DNA from: Malus domestica | Taxonomy: Eukaryota; Streptophyta; Magnoliopsida; Rosales; Rosaceae | Reading direction: 5' to 3' | Length of the DNA stretch: 64,000 nt | Assembly: GCF_042453785.1 (NCBI RefSeq) | Contig: NC_091671.1 | Location: 6,642,001-6,706,000, forward strand | Shown: piece after piece, positions 41,193 to 53,424 of the stretch | How the letters are laid out: each line of letters begins with the position of its first letter | Numbering within the stretch: the first letter of the stretch is position 1 | The notes under the pieces: generated by a model | What the model saw: only the letters and a program-made list of their open reading frames with translations | Told to the model about the DNA's origin: nothing | The model's database searches: none | Made by a program: the position numbers and the translations under genes

Positions 41193-41665
41193 GTTCTAAA
41201 AATCCCCGCCTAGCTCTGCCTAGGCGCTAGGCCCCAGCCCACCGCCCCGATTAATGCCTAGGCCCCAGCCCACCGCCTAGACCACCTAGGCACCCGCCTA
41301 ACCCGCCTAGGCACCCGCCTAGACCCGCCTAGGTTGCAACTCACTTAGACAGAAAATACATAACTTTCATTTTGCATTTTGTTTTTTTCCAATAAATTGT
41401 AAGAGACTTATTGCATACTTGAATGAACAAACATTATATCCTTATTTCACATGTTTTCATTATGTTCCAATACTTCATGATATATATGCATTGTATTTTG
41501 TAGTTTATGATGAAATTATATATATTTCAAGTAGAAGCAGACACTTATTTACATAAAATATGATAGATTTACTTAAATCCGCCTAGTCCGCCTAGGCGCC
41601 CGCCTAGCCGCCTAGGCCCTAGGCTCCAACCAGCCGCCCGACTAGCGCCTAACAATTTTTAGAAC
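41193..41665. mobile_element. Non-autonomous element of the CCTAGGCG-rich family, copy 3
   Basis: This is the best-preserved copy: GTTCTAAAAATCCCCGCCTA at the left and CAATTTTTAGAAC at the right form about 11-base inverted ends. Subterminal regions are dense in CCGCCTAGGCGCC palindromes, including a local amplification of 'ccgcctaggcacccgccta' near 41283. The AT-rich centre matches copies 1 and 2. Confidence 0.65.
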
Positions 41666-41899
41666 CTTAATTATGAATGGTAGATGCGCAAGTTACCCCC
41701 AAAATTTGTTGACAAACAATTGACTAATTATGAATGGTAGATGCGCCAGTTAGCCCTAGTAAGCGACATCCACAATCACAAGAAAGTTAGATTTAGACAA
41801 AGCAAGAAAGCTGGTGACATCCTCCACACAACAAAAGGCCACTCCTATTCAAATAAGTAGGTAGTAATATAGTTACGTAGAGTATTGTCTGACGAGTTA

Positions 41900-42335
41900 T
41901 GATCCCTTAACTTTAACTCAATTGGAGCAATGGTCCATCAATTAAAAATTCATTACCATTGGTCTCTCAACTCATCAAAACGTGCAGCTATGGTCCCTCA
42001 ACTAAAAATCCATTACCATTGGTCCTTCAACTTTAATTCAACTAGAGAAATTGTCCCTTAACCTTAACCTAATTGTAACAATGGTCATTCCAACATAACT
42101 CATTTTGACAAAAATTTTGACGTAATTGGTGAAAATGACCATAATTACACACTTTGATGAGTTGAGGGATCCTAATGATATAAATAGTTATTCCAACATA
42201 ACTTATTTTGATAAAATTTTGACGAAATTGATGAAAATGACTATAGCTACATATTTTGATAAGTTGAGGGACCAATGGTAATGGTTTTTTAGTTGAGGGA
42301 CCATTACTACACTTTACTCAAGTTAAAAAGACTTT
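41900..42335. mobile_element. Foldback-like repeat with 'ggtccctcaactt' words
   Basis: Repeated words (ggtccctcaact, attaccattggtc, ttgagggacca) occur in both orientations, giving a partly self-complementary block. Such sequences are frequent in plant genomes. Boundaries are approximate; no target duplication was identified. Confidence 0.5.
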
Positions 42336-42338
42336 GAG

Positions 42339-42608
42339 GTACCGTTTGGTACGTGGGACGGGACGAGCCATTCCGTCCCACGTTTGGTGCGCCTAAAAAC
42401 TATGGAACGGGTTGTCCCATGGGACCAAATTTGGCTGATTTTTCGTTCCACCTCTTCCCCCTGGAACGATCAATTCCACATCCGTGGAACACAAATTTAT
42501 AACATTTTATGACAAAATTTCTCCTTATCTTTTTCAATATTTACATCATCAGTTTCGTCCTGTTCTGTCCCGTCCCATTCCGTTCCGTCCCGTTTGCGTA
42601 CCAATGTA
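42339..42608. mobile_element. GC-rich MITE with ttggtacg termini
   Basis: The left side (gtttggtacgtgggacgggac) is echoed in reverse complement at the right (cgtcccgtttgcgtaccaatg). Multiple 'ttccgtccc' words lie near both ends. It is non-coding and directly abuts the neighbouring foldback elements. Confidence 0.55.
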
Positions 42609-42649
42609 ACGGGATGTCACATACTATTGTGTGCAAAATTTAAGAATTT

Positions 42650-43068
42650 TTTTAGCTAAAATAGTTTTTGAAGTTGACATAATTTCTCATTTTGGTCTTT
42701 GAAATTTGAAATCGATATAAATGGTCCATGAGTTTGTCCACCATTATCATTTTGATCATTCCGTGGATAAATATGTTAAAAGACCCATAATGACAAAAAT
42801 ATCATCAATTTAATAAACAATGAGCCAACTTAATTTGACAAAAATTAAGGATAGTTTTATCATTTTATCCTTATTTAATGGATACTTTTTACAAAATGAT
42901 TGATGTTTGACAAACTTAAGAACTATTTCTATTAGAAAATGATTGATGTTTGACAAACTTAGGAATTATTTCTATTGATCTTAAATCTTAGAAACCAAAG
43001 TGCTGATTTCAAATTTCAAAGATCAAAATAAAAAGTTATGTCAATTTCAAGAACTATTTTAGATAAAA
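42650..43068. mobile_element. Foldback MITE with ~65-base inverted ends
   Basis: The left end (tagctaaaatagtttttgaa, then gttgacataattt) pairs with the right end (aaagttatgtcaatttcaag, then aactattttaga). An internal 52-base stretch (tgattgatgtttgacaaact and flanks) is duplicated in tandem near 42900-42975. It ends about 230 bases before the GH3 start codon. Confidence 0.7.
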
Positions 43069-43298
43069 AGATATTTAAAATGTATGATTGATTTGAGATA
43101 CGTGATGCGAGTCGGTGATGGAAAATTGGTGGCTTCCAGACAAGCGATGACATTGTACGTAATAATATGCTGCAATGCAACTCTACCGGCTAAAATTGGT
43201 CAGATTTACTTGTAACACTCAGAGTTGCATACCTGATCTGTTCAGCTGAAGCTAGGAAGAGGAAGGAAGAAGAAGAAGAGCTTAAGCTGAGCTCAAAG
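43069..43298 (+). promoter_or_regulatory. Proximal 5' region of the GH3 gene
   Basis: These 230 bases lie between the last foldback element and the ATG. A purine-rich leader (gaagaggaaggaagaagaag) precedes the start. Regulatory sequence for the gene must lie here or within the MITE block. Confidence 0.35.
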
Positions 43299-46200
43299 AT
43301 GGACAAAGTCAACGACTTGAATTGCATATACAGAAACCCGAATGAACCCATTGAAGCTCGAGTCAAGGACCTCCTTTCGCGCATGACTTTGAGAGAGAAG
43401 GCCGGCCAGATGACCCAAATCGAGCGCCAGGTCTCCACCCCAGAAGCCATCAGAGACTTCTCCATCGGTACCCCATGGCTTGAACTTTAACATGCATGTC
43501 TTTACTTTCTTTCACTCGTTTCATAAAAAATCTGGAGGGCAATATCTGCGTTTCTATCATGCAGGGAGTATACTCAGTGCTGGAGGCAGTGTGCCCTTTG
43601 AGAATGCCTTATCAAAGGACTGGGCAGATATGGTCGACGGGTTTCAGAGGTCGGCACTTGAAAACAGGCTCGGAATACCGATGATATATGGGATTGATGC
43701 GGTTCATGGGAACAACAGTGTATATGGTGCCACCATATTTCCTCACAATGTTGGTCTTGGGGCATCCAGGTTAGCTTCATTCACTGGTTTTTGAGTTCAA
43801 AGTTGTAATTGATCCAGTTTTTTACTTCTTGTTGCTGCTTTGTTTGGTTACTAAGAAAATGTTGGAAAAGAATTGAAATTTATCATTTATGTTTTGAATC
43901 CCTACTCATTACTCGAAAGGTTACAGTTACGTTAATTACTGGAAGTTGAATGGCAAGAACATGGACCCAAGATTTCATCTTTTCTGGAACAGCAATTTAG
44001 TCATATATTTATAATGCTGCTCAAACTGAGATTGTGAATCCCACGTCGGAGAAATAAAGCCTTGCATAACAGTTTAAAAGATCTTGGGTCTCTCCGCCCG
44101 CCAATTGGTTTTGCGTTGGATGCTCGTATGGGATTAGAGCAGGCTACGTGTTAGGTATTTGGTTGGAGTGACGCTACACATGAGGGGGAGTGTTGAGAAA
44201 ACGATTCCCACATCAGAGAATTGAAGTCTTGCCAATTGGTTTTGAATGGAATGCTCACATTCTAATAACTTGTACAGCTTAACCACCAATGGGTTGGTGG
44301 CTATTTCTATGTTCTCTTTGTCCTTTTAATTTGATTTCCTTGTAGTGGTTGATATTCGTGTTGCCATTCAGTTAAAAAGAATGATATAAAGAAAGAAAAA
44401 AAGAAACCCAGAAGGAAAAAGTGGAGTTAAATTACTAAATTATAGATACAAGTTCTGTTTTAGTCCTGTATTTCCCCTCATCTATTATGAACTGTGTGAC
44501 AGAGATGCTGATTTGGCTGAAAGGATTGGTGCTGCAACTGCTCTTGAAGTCAGGGCCAGTGGCATTCACTATACTTTTGCTCCCTGTGTTGCTGTATGTC
44601 ACGAGGGACATATGTTTGTTATTACAGTAAGACTGATGAAATTAAATGTATTAGTCATGCAATTCACTTGAATGGGTTCTGACAGGTTTGCAAAGATCCC
44701 AGATGGGGAAGATGCTATGAGAGTTTCAGTGAAGACACTGAAATTGTTAGAAAGATGACTACCGTTGTTACAGGCTTGCAGGGGCAGCCACCTGAAGGAC
44801 ATCCAAAGGGCTACCCTTTTGTAATGGGAAGGTAAGTAGAAGTCGTCTGTTAAAAATTTTCCATGTATACGTCTTTCATCAAACATGTTACATCTTTGCC
44901 TGAATTCAAGAGGGAAGAAGAAAAGGGAAAAAGAATACTTGCTGGAGATTCACATAGACACTGATGAGATCGTTTCCTGAAAACTCATCTCCTTTGTTCT
45001 GTGTATTAATTGTATCTGAAGTTATGTCAAGATGCTTTCACATAGTTCAATTATCTTAGATATTTAGAAATTGTACTCACTTTCTCATCTTTCATGTTAA
45101 CATATTCATACCTTGATTTTGTATTCCATTACTAAGTCAGATATAACTTGCTAATAAAGATTATAAATTATTTTTTAACTTCCATTTTCTTTTTATTCCA
45201 GAAACAAAACTATTGCATGTGCCAAGCATTTTGTCGGAGATGGGGGTACACATAAAGGTCTAAACGAGGGGAATACCATATCATCTTACGAGGACTTAGA
45301 GAGGATTCATGTGGCACCATATCTGGACTGTATTTCTCAGGGAGTTTCTACTGTTATGGCATCCTATTCCAGTTGGAATGGAAGTAAATTACATGCTGAT
45401 CGTTTTCTCCTGACAGAAGTATTGAAAGATAAGCTAGGATTTAAGGTAAAGAAACCATATAACATGCACCTGTAAGAGCTTTTGTTATAATCATAGATTC
45501 TATAAAGAAATGTGACACTGCACATTTTGCTTGCTTTTTGCTAGCTTTCTGGGCTCTGGATATGCTTCCTACTGATCAATTTGATGCAACTTTGCTAACA
45601 TTAGAATGATATAGTGAAACTCAAATTAATTAAAAGAGGCACATTTTTATTGGTATTAGATGTGACTGTCAGATTTTGCGTGGTTTTTTTAAAGTAGTTT
45701 CTCTAACATTAAAAGGCGGGATGTCAGATAAATAACAGTGTTTTTTCTGCTGCAGGGTTTTGTGATTTCTGACTGGGAAGCACTTGACCGACTTTGTGAA
45801 CCTCAAGGTTCAGACTATCGTTTCTGCATTTCATCTTCCGTTAATGCAGGAGTTGACATGGTAGACATTGAACTTTAAGTTCAATTTGTTTGTTTCAATC
45901 CTTGATTGGCACTTCTTTTGTCTGATTGACAAGGTATGCAGGTGATGGTGCCTTTCAGATATGAACAGTTTGTGGAGGATTTGGTATATCTGGTGGAACA
46001 TGGGGAGATACCGATGTCCAGGATAGATGATGCTGTTGAAAGAATACTGAGAGTGAAGTTTGTTGCCGGTATTTTTGAGCATCCTTTCTCCGATAGATCC
46101 TTGCTAGACATAGTTGGTTGCAAGGTAAGTTCATAGTGTCTTGTATTCACCTCATAGAAAATCACATGCTTCGCGTTGCTCATTGAACATATTCTATTTT

Positions 46201-47515
46201 AAAAATATTACTCTTATTTGAGGCATTTTGGACCTTGTAATGCTTTAAATTTAGCAACAGTTATACAAGAACTTCCCCAATCGATTTGATACCTGAGATG
46301 CAGTTTTTACTGTTACTGTTTTGTACAGCTGCATAGAGATCTAGCACGGGAAGCAGTTCGCAAGTCCTTGGTTATGTTGAAGAATGGAAAGGACCCAAGG
46401 AAACCTTTTCTCCCATTAGATAGAAAAGTAAAAAGAATACTTGTTACTGGAACACATGCCGATGATCTTGGATATCAGTGTGGAGGATGGACAGCTACTT
46501 GGGATGGTCGCAGTGGCAGGATCACAATTGGTATGAAATGTTATGTGCCCACCGTTTGAATAATTGAAAAGGCTATAGGTTGATTGTTATAATCAATTAT
46601 TAATGTGATTATATATAACTTCACTAGACGAGGACAGTAGGATTTTAACTTTCATACAGATAGTTTTCGATAAGTTTTCTGTTTTGAGTTATTGAACTGA
46701 AAATCTGCTTCTTGAATAACTAATGCAAAGAAGAGACATTCTCCTTTCTTGTCACTGGGGAATCTGGTAATGTATTACTCCTAAATCATTGTATGCTCCC
46801 ACGGTCTTGGCCCACAGTTTTCTTCGGGGGTGAAGAAACAATGAAAACTTTCCTCTGCTCCCTAGTTAGGTTCTATTGTTTTTCAACAACATAGTTAAAT
46901 CTTATGCTGAAATTTTGTAGAGAACAAGGAATTCTTAGATTGTATATTTTCATGTTAATATCTTATACTGTCGCTTTGATTGCACAGACACACTTAACTA
47001 ATAAGTGATTTACATGTGAAGGCACAACCGTCTTGGAAGCTATCGAGAAGGCAGTTGGAGACGATACAGAAATTATTTATGAGCTATGTCCGTCAACAGA
47101 GACCTTAGCACGCCAAGATATCTCTTTTGCAGTCGTAGCTGTTGGTGAAGGTCCATATGCAGAATTCAGGGGTGACAATTTAACGCTTGTGATCCCCTTT
47201 AATGGAGCTGATGTTATAAGCTCAGTTGCTGACAGATTCCCTACGCTGGTGATTCTGATATCTGGAAGGCCCTTAACTTTAGAGCCCCAACTCTTGGAAA
47301 AGATGGATGCTCTTGTCGCTGCTTGGTTGCCTGGTAGTGAAGGAGAGGGAATTACAGATGTTATCTTCGGAGATTATGACTTCGAGGGCAGACTACCAGT
47401 TTCATGGTTTAAAAGTGTTGAACAGCTTCCCATGAACGCCAGAGACAACTCATATGACCCTTTATATCCTCTTGGCTTCGGGTTGACTTACAATAAGGGA
47501 AGGTCCTTGCACTAA
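43299..47515 (+). CDS. Glycoside hydrolase family 3 beta-glucosidase (nine exons)
   Basis: Exons: 43299-43467, 43565-43769, 44503-44593, 44686-44831, 45202-45445, 45756-45860, 45942-46124, 46329-46530, 47022-47515. All introns are GT-AG and the frame is unbroken over 612 residues. The N-terminal TIM-barrel domain shows [49 protein letters not shown], and [11 protein letters not shown]. The catalytic nucleophile is Asp291 in [11 protein letters not shown]. The second domain contains [37 protein letters not shown] and [13 protein letters not shown]. Family members hydrolyse terminal beta-glucosyl residues of cell-wall glucans and related oligosaccharides. No N-terminal signal peptide is seen, as in the At3g47000 group I recall. 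Intron 2 (43770-44502) carries retroelement-like text. Confidence 0.95.
44030..44290 (+). mobile_element. LTR-element-like fragment in GH3 intron 2
   Basis: The phrase catgagggggagtgttgaga resembles a polypurine tract followed by an LTR start. The sequences before and after it repeat related words (cccacgtcgg/cccacatcag, gccaattggttttg twice). It looks like an internal-LTR junction fragment of an old element. It is a fossil scrap; exact limits and lineage are uncertain. Confidence 0.45.
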
Positions 47516-49384
47516 AATCATTCAATGACTGAGACCGTTCGCAAGAGTAGACTGAGTTTCCTGAGTCTATTTTAGCAGAACCACCGTTCAGGAATAATTT
47601 CCACCTGGATATCAAATGTCTCTGTACTTATTGAATGTATGAATTTATCCTGTTCTTTTCTTATGTTACCTTATTACCATGCCGCTTGTTCCTTGTCATT
47701 ATAGTCAGCTGGCATGAAGGGTGGACTATGCAATGTTTTCTTAGAGCGGATACAAGTCGTACTATCAGATATTTGAAATTCGGTTCATTACAATAAAGAG
47801 ATAGAAGGACAAGGTTTCCAGTCTCATATTTCCCAACTAAAGCTTCGGATCCCAACTGATATTATTGACAATGGTATGTCTTTATCTATTATACTCTTTT
47901 TCTTGTCCAGGTATGCCTCAACTTCTACTCCTTAGTCTGTTCAACTGTTTCTCCGATTCTTATTACTCACACGGAAATGAAACCGTTTAATCTGTGATTA
48001 CATTAACTAATGTTGTTCAGATATGATGCATCTTCTGCTTTCCGACCTTCAATATTCTTTACTTTGATATGTAGAAATAGGTCCCCCCACAAGAGATTAT
48101 TCCCAGATATCTCCGGGGGGCCACTGAAGTGAAGCATCATAGAGAATCAAACCCTACAAAAAGTCCTCTCATATCTTTTCTTTTGATGTATGAATATCTA
48201 GCCCTTTCTTAGCAGGGATCCTGTTTTACTGTAGCAAAAACCGGACCTAGGGTCCATAGGGAATTCTGGAGTGCATTTTAGCTACTAGCAATTTGAGAGA
48301 GAAGAATCAGAATACAAGTTGAGAAAATGGAGAGAAAACAAGATGGCCGAAAGTAGAAGTACGGATGGTGCGATACTATATGTATGTGGTTAGAATTAGT
48401 TTTTGAGATGTTAATCAAACTAGGAATAAAGTGGTATAGGATGCTTTCCTCTCCAAGTTGCAGAAAGGGTTGGAAAATGATGGTGATTAGTTTGTCATTT
48501 TACTGTGGAGAAACCCAATTGTCAATGACTATATTGCCCGAGTTGGTCTGGATTCTTTACTTCATACACAGGGTTGAGTAGAACAGTATCTCATTGACCG
48601 AGAAAAATATATTTGGCATGGTCACGCAATAAGTAAGATAGAAGGGGTATCTTCCCCGTTACACCCAAGATTTTGCCCTGACACGAGGGTGTAACCCTAG
48701 TATGCCTATCTTGAAAATGGAACAAAGTGAAAAACAGCACAGTGCAACTAGAGCCATTTGTTTATTGTTTTGCCATTTTGTTTAACTGTATGCTCTGCAA
48801 TAGCAAGTTTCCTTTCATATAAAGTTGAAGTTTCACGTAGTAAATCCCCTGAAGTTGTTTTTGGTTTTTCTTGTTTTCTCTCCATCGATTCTCTCATCCC
48901 TTTTCTTTAACCATCTGTTGGAGAAAAGTAACGCTTCGGAATGTCTACTATATGATCTGCACATCGATATTAGAAATCTGCTGAGAGATCACACATAGAT
49001 AGGCAGGGTGTTCAACGATGAAGAAGAGATGTTTCATGTTCGATTAGGGGTGAATGTTACGGACTGGAACACTACACCGGATAGGAATGAGTTCGATCAA
49101 TTCATGGGTTCACGAGGTTAGGAAAATGGTATCACCTAACAAGTTGATCTTTTTGGGTTTGGGTGGCAAACATCCATGCCATGACATTACCTTTGAATGG
49201 ATCATTAGTCCAATGCGGAAATTAGTTCCACAAAAACCTTGTTACGAGGGAGAAAAAAACTTAATAAGAGCATCCATATCACGTGACTCATCACCTATAT
49301 TTTAACTCTCACCCAATGAACGTGTCATGAACCCCTTGGTCTGCCAATGTACCATAGTAGTAGTGCGACAACCTTATTGAATAC
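47516..49384. other. GH3 3' flank and intergenic sequence
   Basis: The first 150-200 bases are GH3 3' untranslated region (alternating T-rich and GTA words, poly-A region uncertain). The rest shows no supported gene; short open frames at 48384-48581 and 49054-49305 have no recognisable domains. Confidence 0.45.
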
Positions 49385-49770
49385 TCCCTCGTTCTAAGGA
49401 TATAATGACAACAAAGCTTTATCATACTAATTAGGGTTGATTGTATGAATCCTATCCCGCCATTGTGTTTAGCTCTAGTGCTCCATGTCTTTTCTTAAAA
49501 TCTCTTTCCAAATCTTCTAAAGTCTTCCTCCATCTCTTTTTCCGTGAGGCCCTATCTCAATAATTGCATTTTCTAACCAGAGTATCTACATGTCTTCTAT
49601 GTCCAAACCACCTTAACCGATTATCTATTGTCTTATCTTCAATTGTAACTACTCTTATTACCTCGGATATCCTCGTTCTTAATTCTATCATTTCTCATGT
49701 GGGCACATATCCAACGAAGTATTATCATCTCCACTACACTCATATTTTGCACGTGTGATGCAAACTCAGC
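49385..49770 (-). mobile_element. 3' remnant of an RTE-type LINE
   Basis: Read on the minus strand, the segment encodes a decayed RWFGH...(V/L)VRK stretch and the downstream RKKRWRKTLED-like tail that I recognise from the end of plant RTE-clade reverse transcriptase reading frames. Stops are present and no 5' part is visible. It was probably a 5'-truncated insertion. The scrap at 3608-3682 is from the same kind of element. Confidence 0.65.
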
Positions 49771-50054
49771 TTCCAAAATATGCTTGTACTGTCATTGAAC
49801 ATTATGCAGCTAAATAGTAGGTAATAATTGCTAGGTTGTCTTACCATATGGCATTGCATATTACTAGTTCAAAGTAGCACTTAATTAGAAGCAAGATTCT
49901 TCTTCCAAATAAATAAAAGAAGAAAGTCAAAAGGTAAATATATTACAAGTCAATCATATCCCCACCAAAAGAGAATCTCAAATTACGTAATGAACTATAC
50001 AAAATCAAGTAAACAAATTTTGTAAAAAAATTGGTGTTACAAATTCCTCGTCAT

Positions 50055-50056
<2 letters not shown>

Positions 50057-50087
<31 letters not shown>

Positions 50088-50104
50088 ATAATAATAATAA
50101 TAAT
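50057..50104. repeat. TA and AAT microsatellites
   Basis: A (TA)n run of about 12 units is followed after a few bases by a run of ATA/AAT trinucleotides. Confidence 0.85.
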
Positions 50105-51746
50105 GCAGACTCAGAGAAACAAGGGTTAAGAAGTCTTTCTGCCAATAAAAGGATTGTCTCCAAATTCTGTATCATGATCACAAGTTGAGTCTAAGATCTG
50201 ATTAGAGGACAATTTAATCTCTTTTAACATTATTTAGTTGGTAGGTGCCGTACACTTGGAATCACAAAACCACCATCGTCAAAATTCCAAATCCAGCACT
50301 GAAAACATGAACCACCAATTTATAGAAACTTACCAGACCAAATCTGTTCTGTATCTTGTTCTGTGCTGTATATTATTATAGAATGGACCACTAATATTGG
50401 CTCCTTTCAATTAACGAGTCATTCATCAATAACAGTAAGTTATCGGCTGATACATATACTAAACTGACTTATTAAAAAGAAAAATTTATATTCACGTGTC
50501 AAATTGTGATTTACTTGTAAAAAGAAGAAAAAAACTCCTTCCCTGGAACGAGTCGAGTATTTTCTAAGCTTAATTAAATCATTAATCATCACTCCTAGAC
50601 TACTAGAAGGGGATCTTCTTTCCTAATTAGAAGAGGATCTCATAGAAACATTGCCAGAAAAGTGATTGAAGAAGCATAAGATGCTTGAGTTAGTGCAGGG
50701 AAGAGTCAGCATTTAATCAAAGCTTTTGGACTTTGAAGGTCTTGGCTAGTCAACTTGCCCATTTTTTGAACCAAAGTAGTGAGACAGTCTAAAAAGAGTT
50801 AAAAGTAGGCAGTCTTACTTACCAATTACCATCGAATTCCAAACATAAGTGCTCTATGACTTGGCCTATTTGAATTCAAAATCCAGCATCCAGTGCCTTT
50901 CTTTACCCTTTTTTTTCCCTGGTGGAAAGCAACAAGTCTGACTGCATAGTCTAAAGACTAGTTAGGGAAGATTTAGATTAGGGAAGTGATTTCCGCAACG
51001 TCTTTTCTCCCCTGAACAGATAAAGCGTAATGTGAGATGCTCATAGATTATTTGATTGCATAAATCAAAGGAGAATCAATGACAAAAGTAAACGGAATTG
51101 TGCAGAAGGAGAAAATGAGTAAGCGGGAATCATTCTCTTTAAATTATTCCGAGTAGTCAAAGCACGATGTGAGATGCTCGTAGATTTTTCAACAATTTTA
51201 ATTTTTTCCGTATTCTGTTAAGTGGCAAAGTTTGAGCCTTTGTGGCAAAAATAGAAGTCCTAGACATTTGACTAAAATTCAAAGGGTAGAGAAAAACTAA
51301 AGCTTGGAAAATCCCCGTGCGTATTAAGTTAATCATGATTAGTACTAATCCTGGTCATAAGATTCATAATTAATATGCAGGTGAGATACTAAGACGTACT
51401 AATTATGCTTTCACTATTTGATTAAAGATGCTTTATCTTCACTAAGATGCGATCTGATCTGATGTATGATCTCCCTCCTGCATTCCATTCTTCACTAGAG
51501 GAACCATTTTTAAGGTCTCAGATAAAGAACAGTCAAACCGCTCAGCTTAGCATCTTGCTTTAAGATAAGATCCTTAAGCCGGGAGAAAATATTCAGTAAG
51601 GCAACCTAATCGGTCAGTTGATTCGGCCACTCTCACAAAAGGCCGGTGTACATTGGAAGTATAACCTATGTGGGATTCGATGTGGGCCTCGGCCTCCTTT
51701 GAGAGTGTGTGACTCAAGTGGTGCTGATCAAATTGCCCTGCCTAAG

Positions 51747-51899
51747 TTTTTTGGAAGTTTTAACAAAATACTCTCGGTACTGTTTACTTTTAACGAAAAA
51801 TCATATTTTTGCTTTTAACTGGCACTATTCACTATACCTTTAAAAATGATTTTTTGTTAAAAGAGAAGTTTTTTTGAACTTTTCGTTAGTTTTTCTCGC
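51747..51899. mobile_element. Small MITE (cgttaaa family), copy 2
   Basis: It contains ctgtttacttttaacgaaaa, gcactattcactataccttt and terminal-type 'ttttcgttagtttttct'. It is related in style to 27808-27968 but more diverged and differently oriented. It is non-coding. Confidence 0.45.
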
Positions 51900-52266
51900 A
51901 AACCGGATTCTAGAAAGTAAAATCAATCTCTCTCTCTCTCTCATCCATGCTCTTGTTCATCATTTAGATGCCTTATGCAATAATTCACCACTACCTTATC
52001 ACATAACAGAATATGAAATCCAGAGTGGGGCAAGAACATCAAATCCATAGGGTTTGAGATGCTTCAACTTCATAATTAGAAATTCCAAGAAAAAACTTGG
52101 ATCCTGTTCCCCAAATACTGCTTGGCTAACTCAAAGTTCTGAATAACATATTTACATTAAACCATGAAAATAGAGCTCAGATCAAGCTAAACCAATGAAC
52201 TAAAAGACCATATGACGGCATGTGAAGCTGCAGAGGATTGAGGACAGGAGAGCTGCCGCTGCTAGA

Positions 52267-53424
52267 TCATCCGTGCGGGTAGTGCTGCGAGGATTGCATC
52301 TGGAAACCCAAATTCTGCGGTCCATAGTACGAATTATTAGCAGCACCTTTGTGCATATCCTGCCCCTGCATTTTTAGTCCATATGAACTAATCCCATAAG
52401 GATGGGAAGACATGAACATATTTCCATGCCCTTGATTGAAACCCATGTTTACTCCACCGCCTTGCGGCTGATGCCACTGAAATGGAACCCTTGCGGTGAC
52501 AGCAGAATTCGGATGCTGAGGCAGCTCTGGAGAGATAGGACTTTTGTTGTCTGGAGACGGAGTTCTCATGTCGTTGAGATTGACAGTTGTTATGTCATGG
52601 ATGCTGGCTCTTCGCTTATCCTTGCCCCCGGAAAGCTGCCTGATGAAGTACTTCTGTGCGTGACTAGCCACCTGAGTTGGTGTTCGTGTCACCACAAAAT
52701 TCCGCGAGATGTTCCTCCAGTCCCCCTTGCCATACTTCTTCAGCCCCATTAGGAACAGCCTGTGCAGAATCATCAAAATATCATGTCAAAACAATGTCTG
52801 AAAAATTCTTAACCAATATAATTTTCATCAGAATTTCGACATCTTAGCTAACCTTGATACGCAATACCGAATTTATACCAAAATTTCGCACTTTTTGTTG
52901 ATCATATACTCGAAAAAAGTTAAAACTTCAATTCAATTTACTTCAACAGATCAAAATGTTATTACATTCTCAATTGTACATTGGAAAACTTACTTGTGTT
53001 CTTCCTCAGTCCACGGAACCCCTTTCTTTCTTTCGTGATCCGAAGGGCGATTCGACGAAGATCTCTTGCCGCCAAACCCGTAAGCCTGCTGTTTGAACCC
53101 ATCATAGCCGCCATGTCTGTTCACCCACTCCAATGTGAATGGAGAGGTGCTGTATCCCGGAATTGGAACTAGCCCTGCTTCTATCTGGCCAACATCAGCT
53201 TCCAATTCCTCGTACTGCTTCTTCACGTCCCTCACCGTCTTCCCCGGTATCATAGCCGCCACCTGGTGCCACCGGTCCGGCGTGTCCCTGTCGTACACCG
53301 CCAGGGCGTTTTCGAACATTTTGTTCTCCGCCGAAGTCCATCTCGCGCTCCTGCTCTCTTCGACAAGCCAATTCGAAGTCGAAGAGTAGGACGAAGGGGA
53401 CAGAATCTCCATCTCAAACTTCAT
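52267..53424 (-). CDS. DIVARICATA-type MYB transcription factor (two exons)
   Basis: Exon 1 is 53424-52994 and exon 2 is 52759-52267, with a GTAAGT donor and GCACAG acceptor; the frame joins at Lys (AA|G) to give 307 residues. If the next in-frame ATG (53412) is used the protein is four residues shorter. There are two SANT/MYB domains: the first at about 27-75 ([20 protein letters not shown] ... [15 protein letters not shown]), the second at about 136-186 ([20 protein letters not shown] ... [13 protein letters not shown]). The SHAQKYF signature and two-repeat layout define the DIV/SRM1-like R-R class, which binds GATAA-type I-box motifs and acts in development or stress. The C-terminus is rich in Gln, His and Pro and is probably disordered. 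Arabidopsis At5g58900 lies near FTSH9 (from memory), matching the neighbourhood here. Confidence 0.94.

Larger units (their letters stand above)
49771..52266. other. Intergenic region downstream of the MYB gene
   Basis: It has no supported gene. It contains a dinucleotide TA run (about 50057-50081) followed by AAT repeats (about 50086-50104), two mentions of 'gtgagatgctcatagatt' type text (about 51031 and 51171) suggesting a small diverged duplication, and a MITE at 51747. The part near 52100-52266 is MYB 3' untranslated region. Confidence 0.45.

Noticed and set aside
41193-41665. CRISPR-like or satellite array suggested by repeated CCGCCTAGGC words
   Set aside because: Spacing is irregular, there are no unique spacers, and the pattern recurs in three dispersed element copies.
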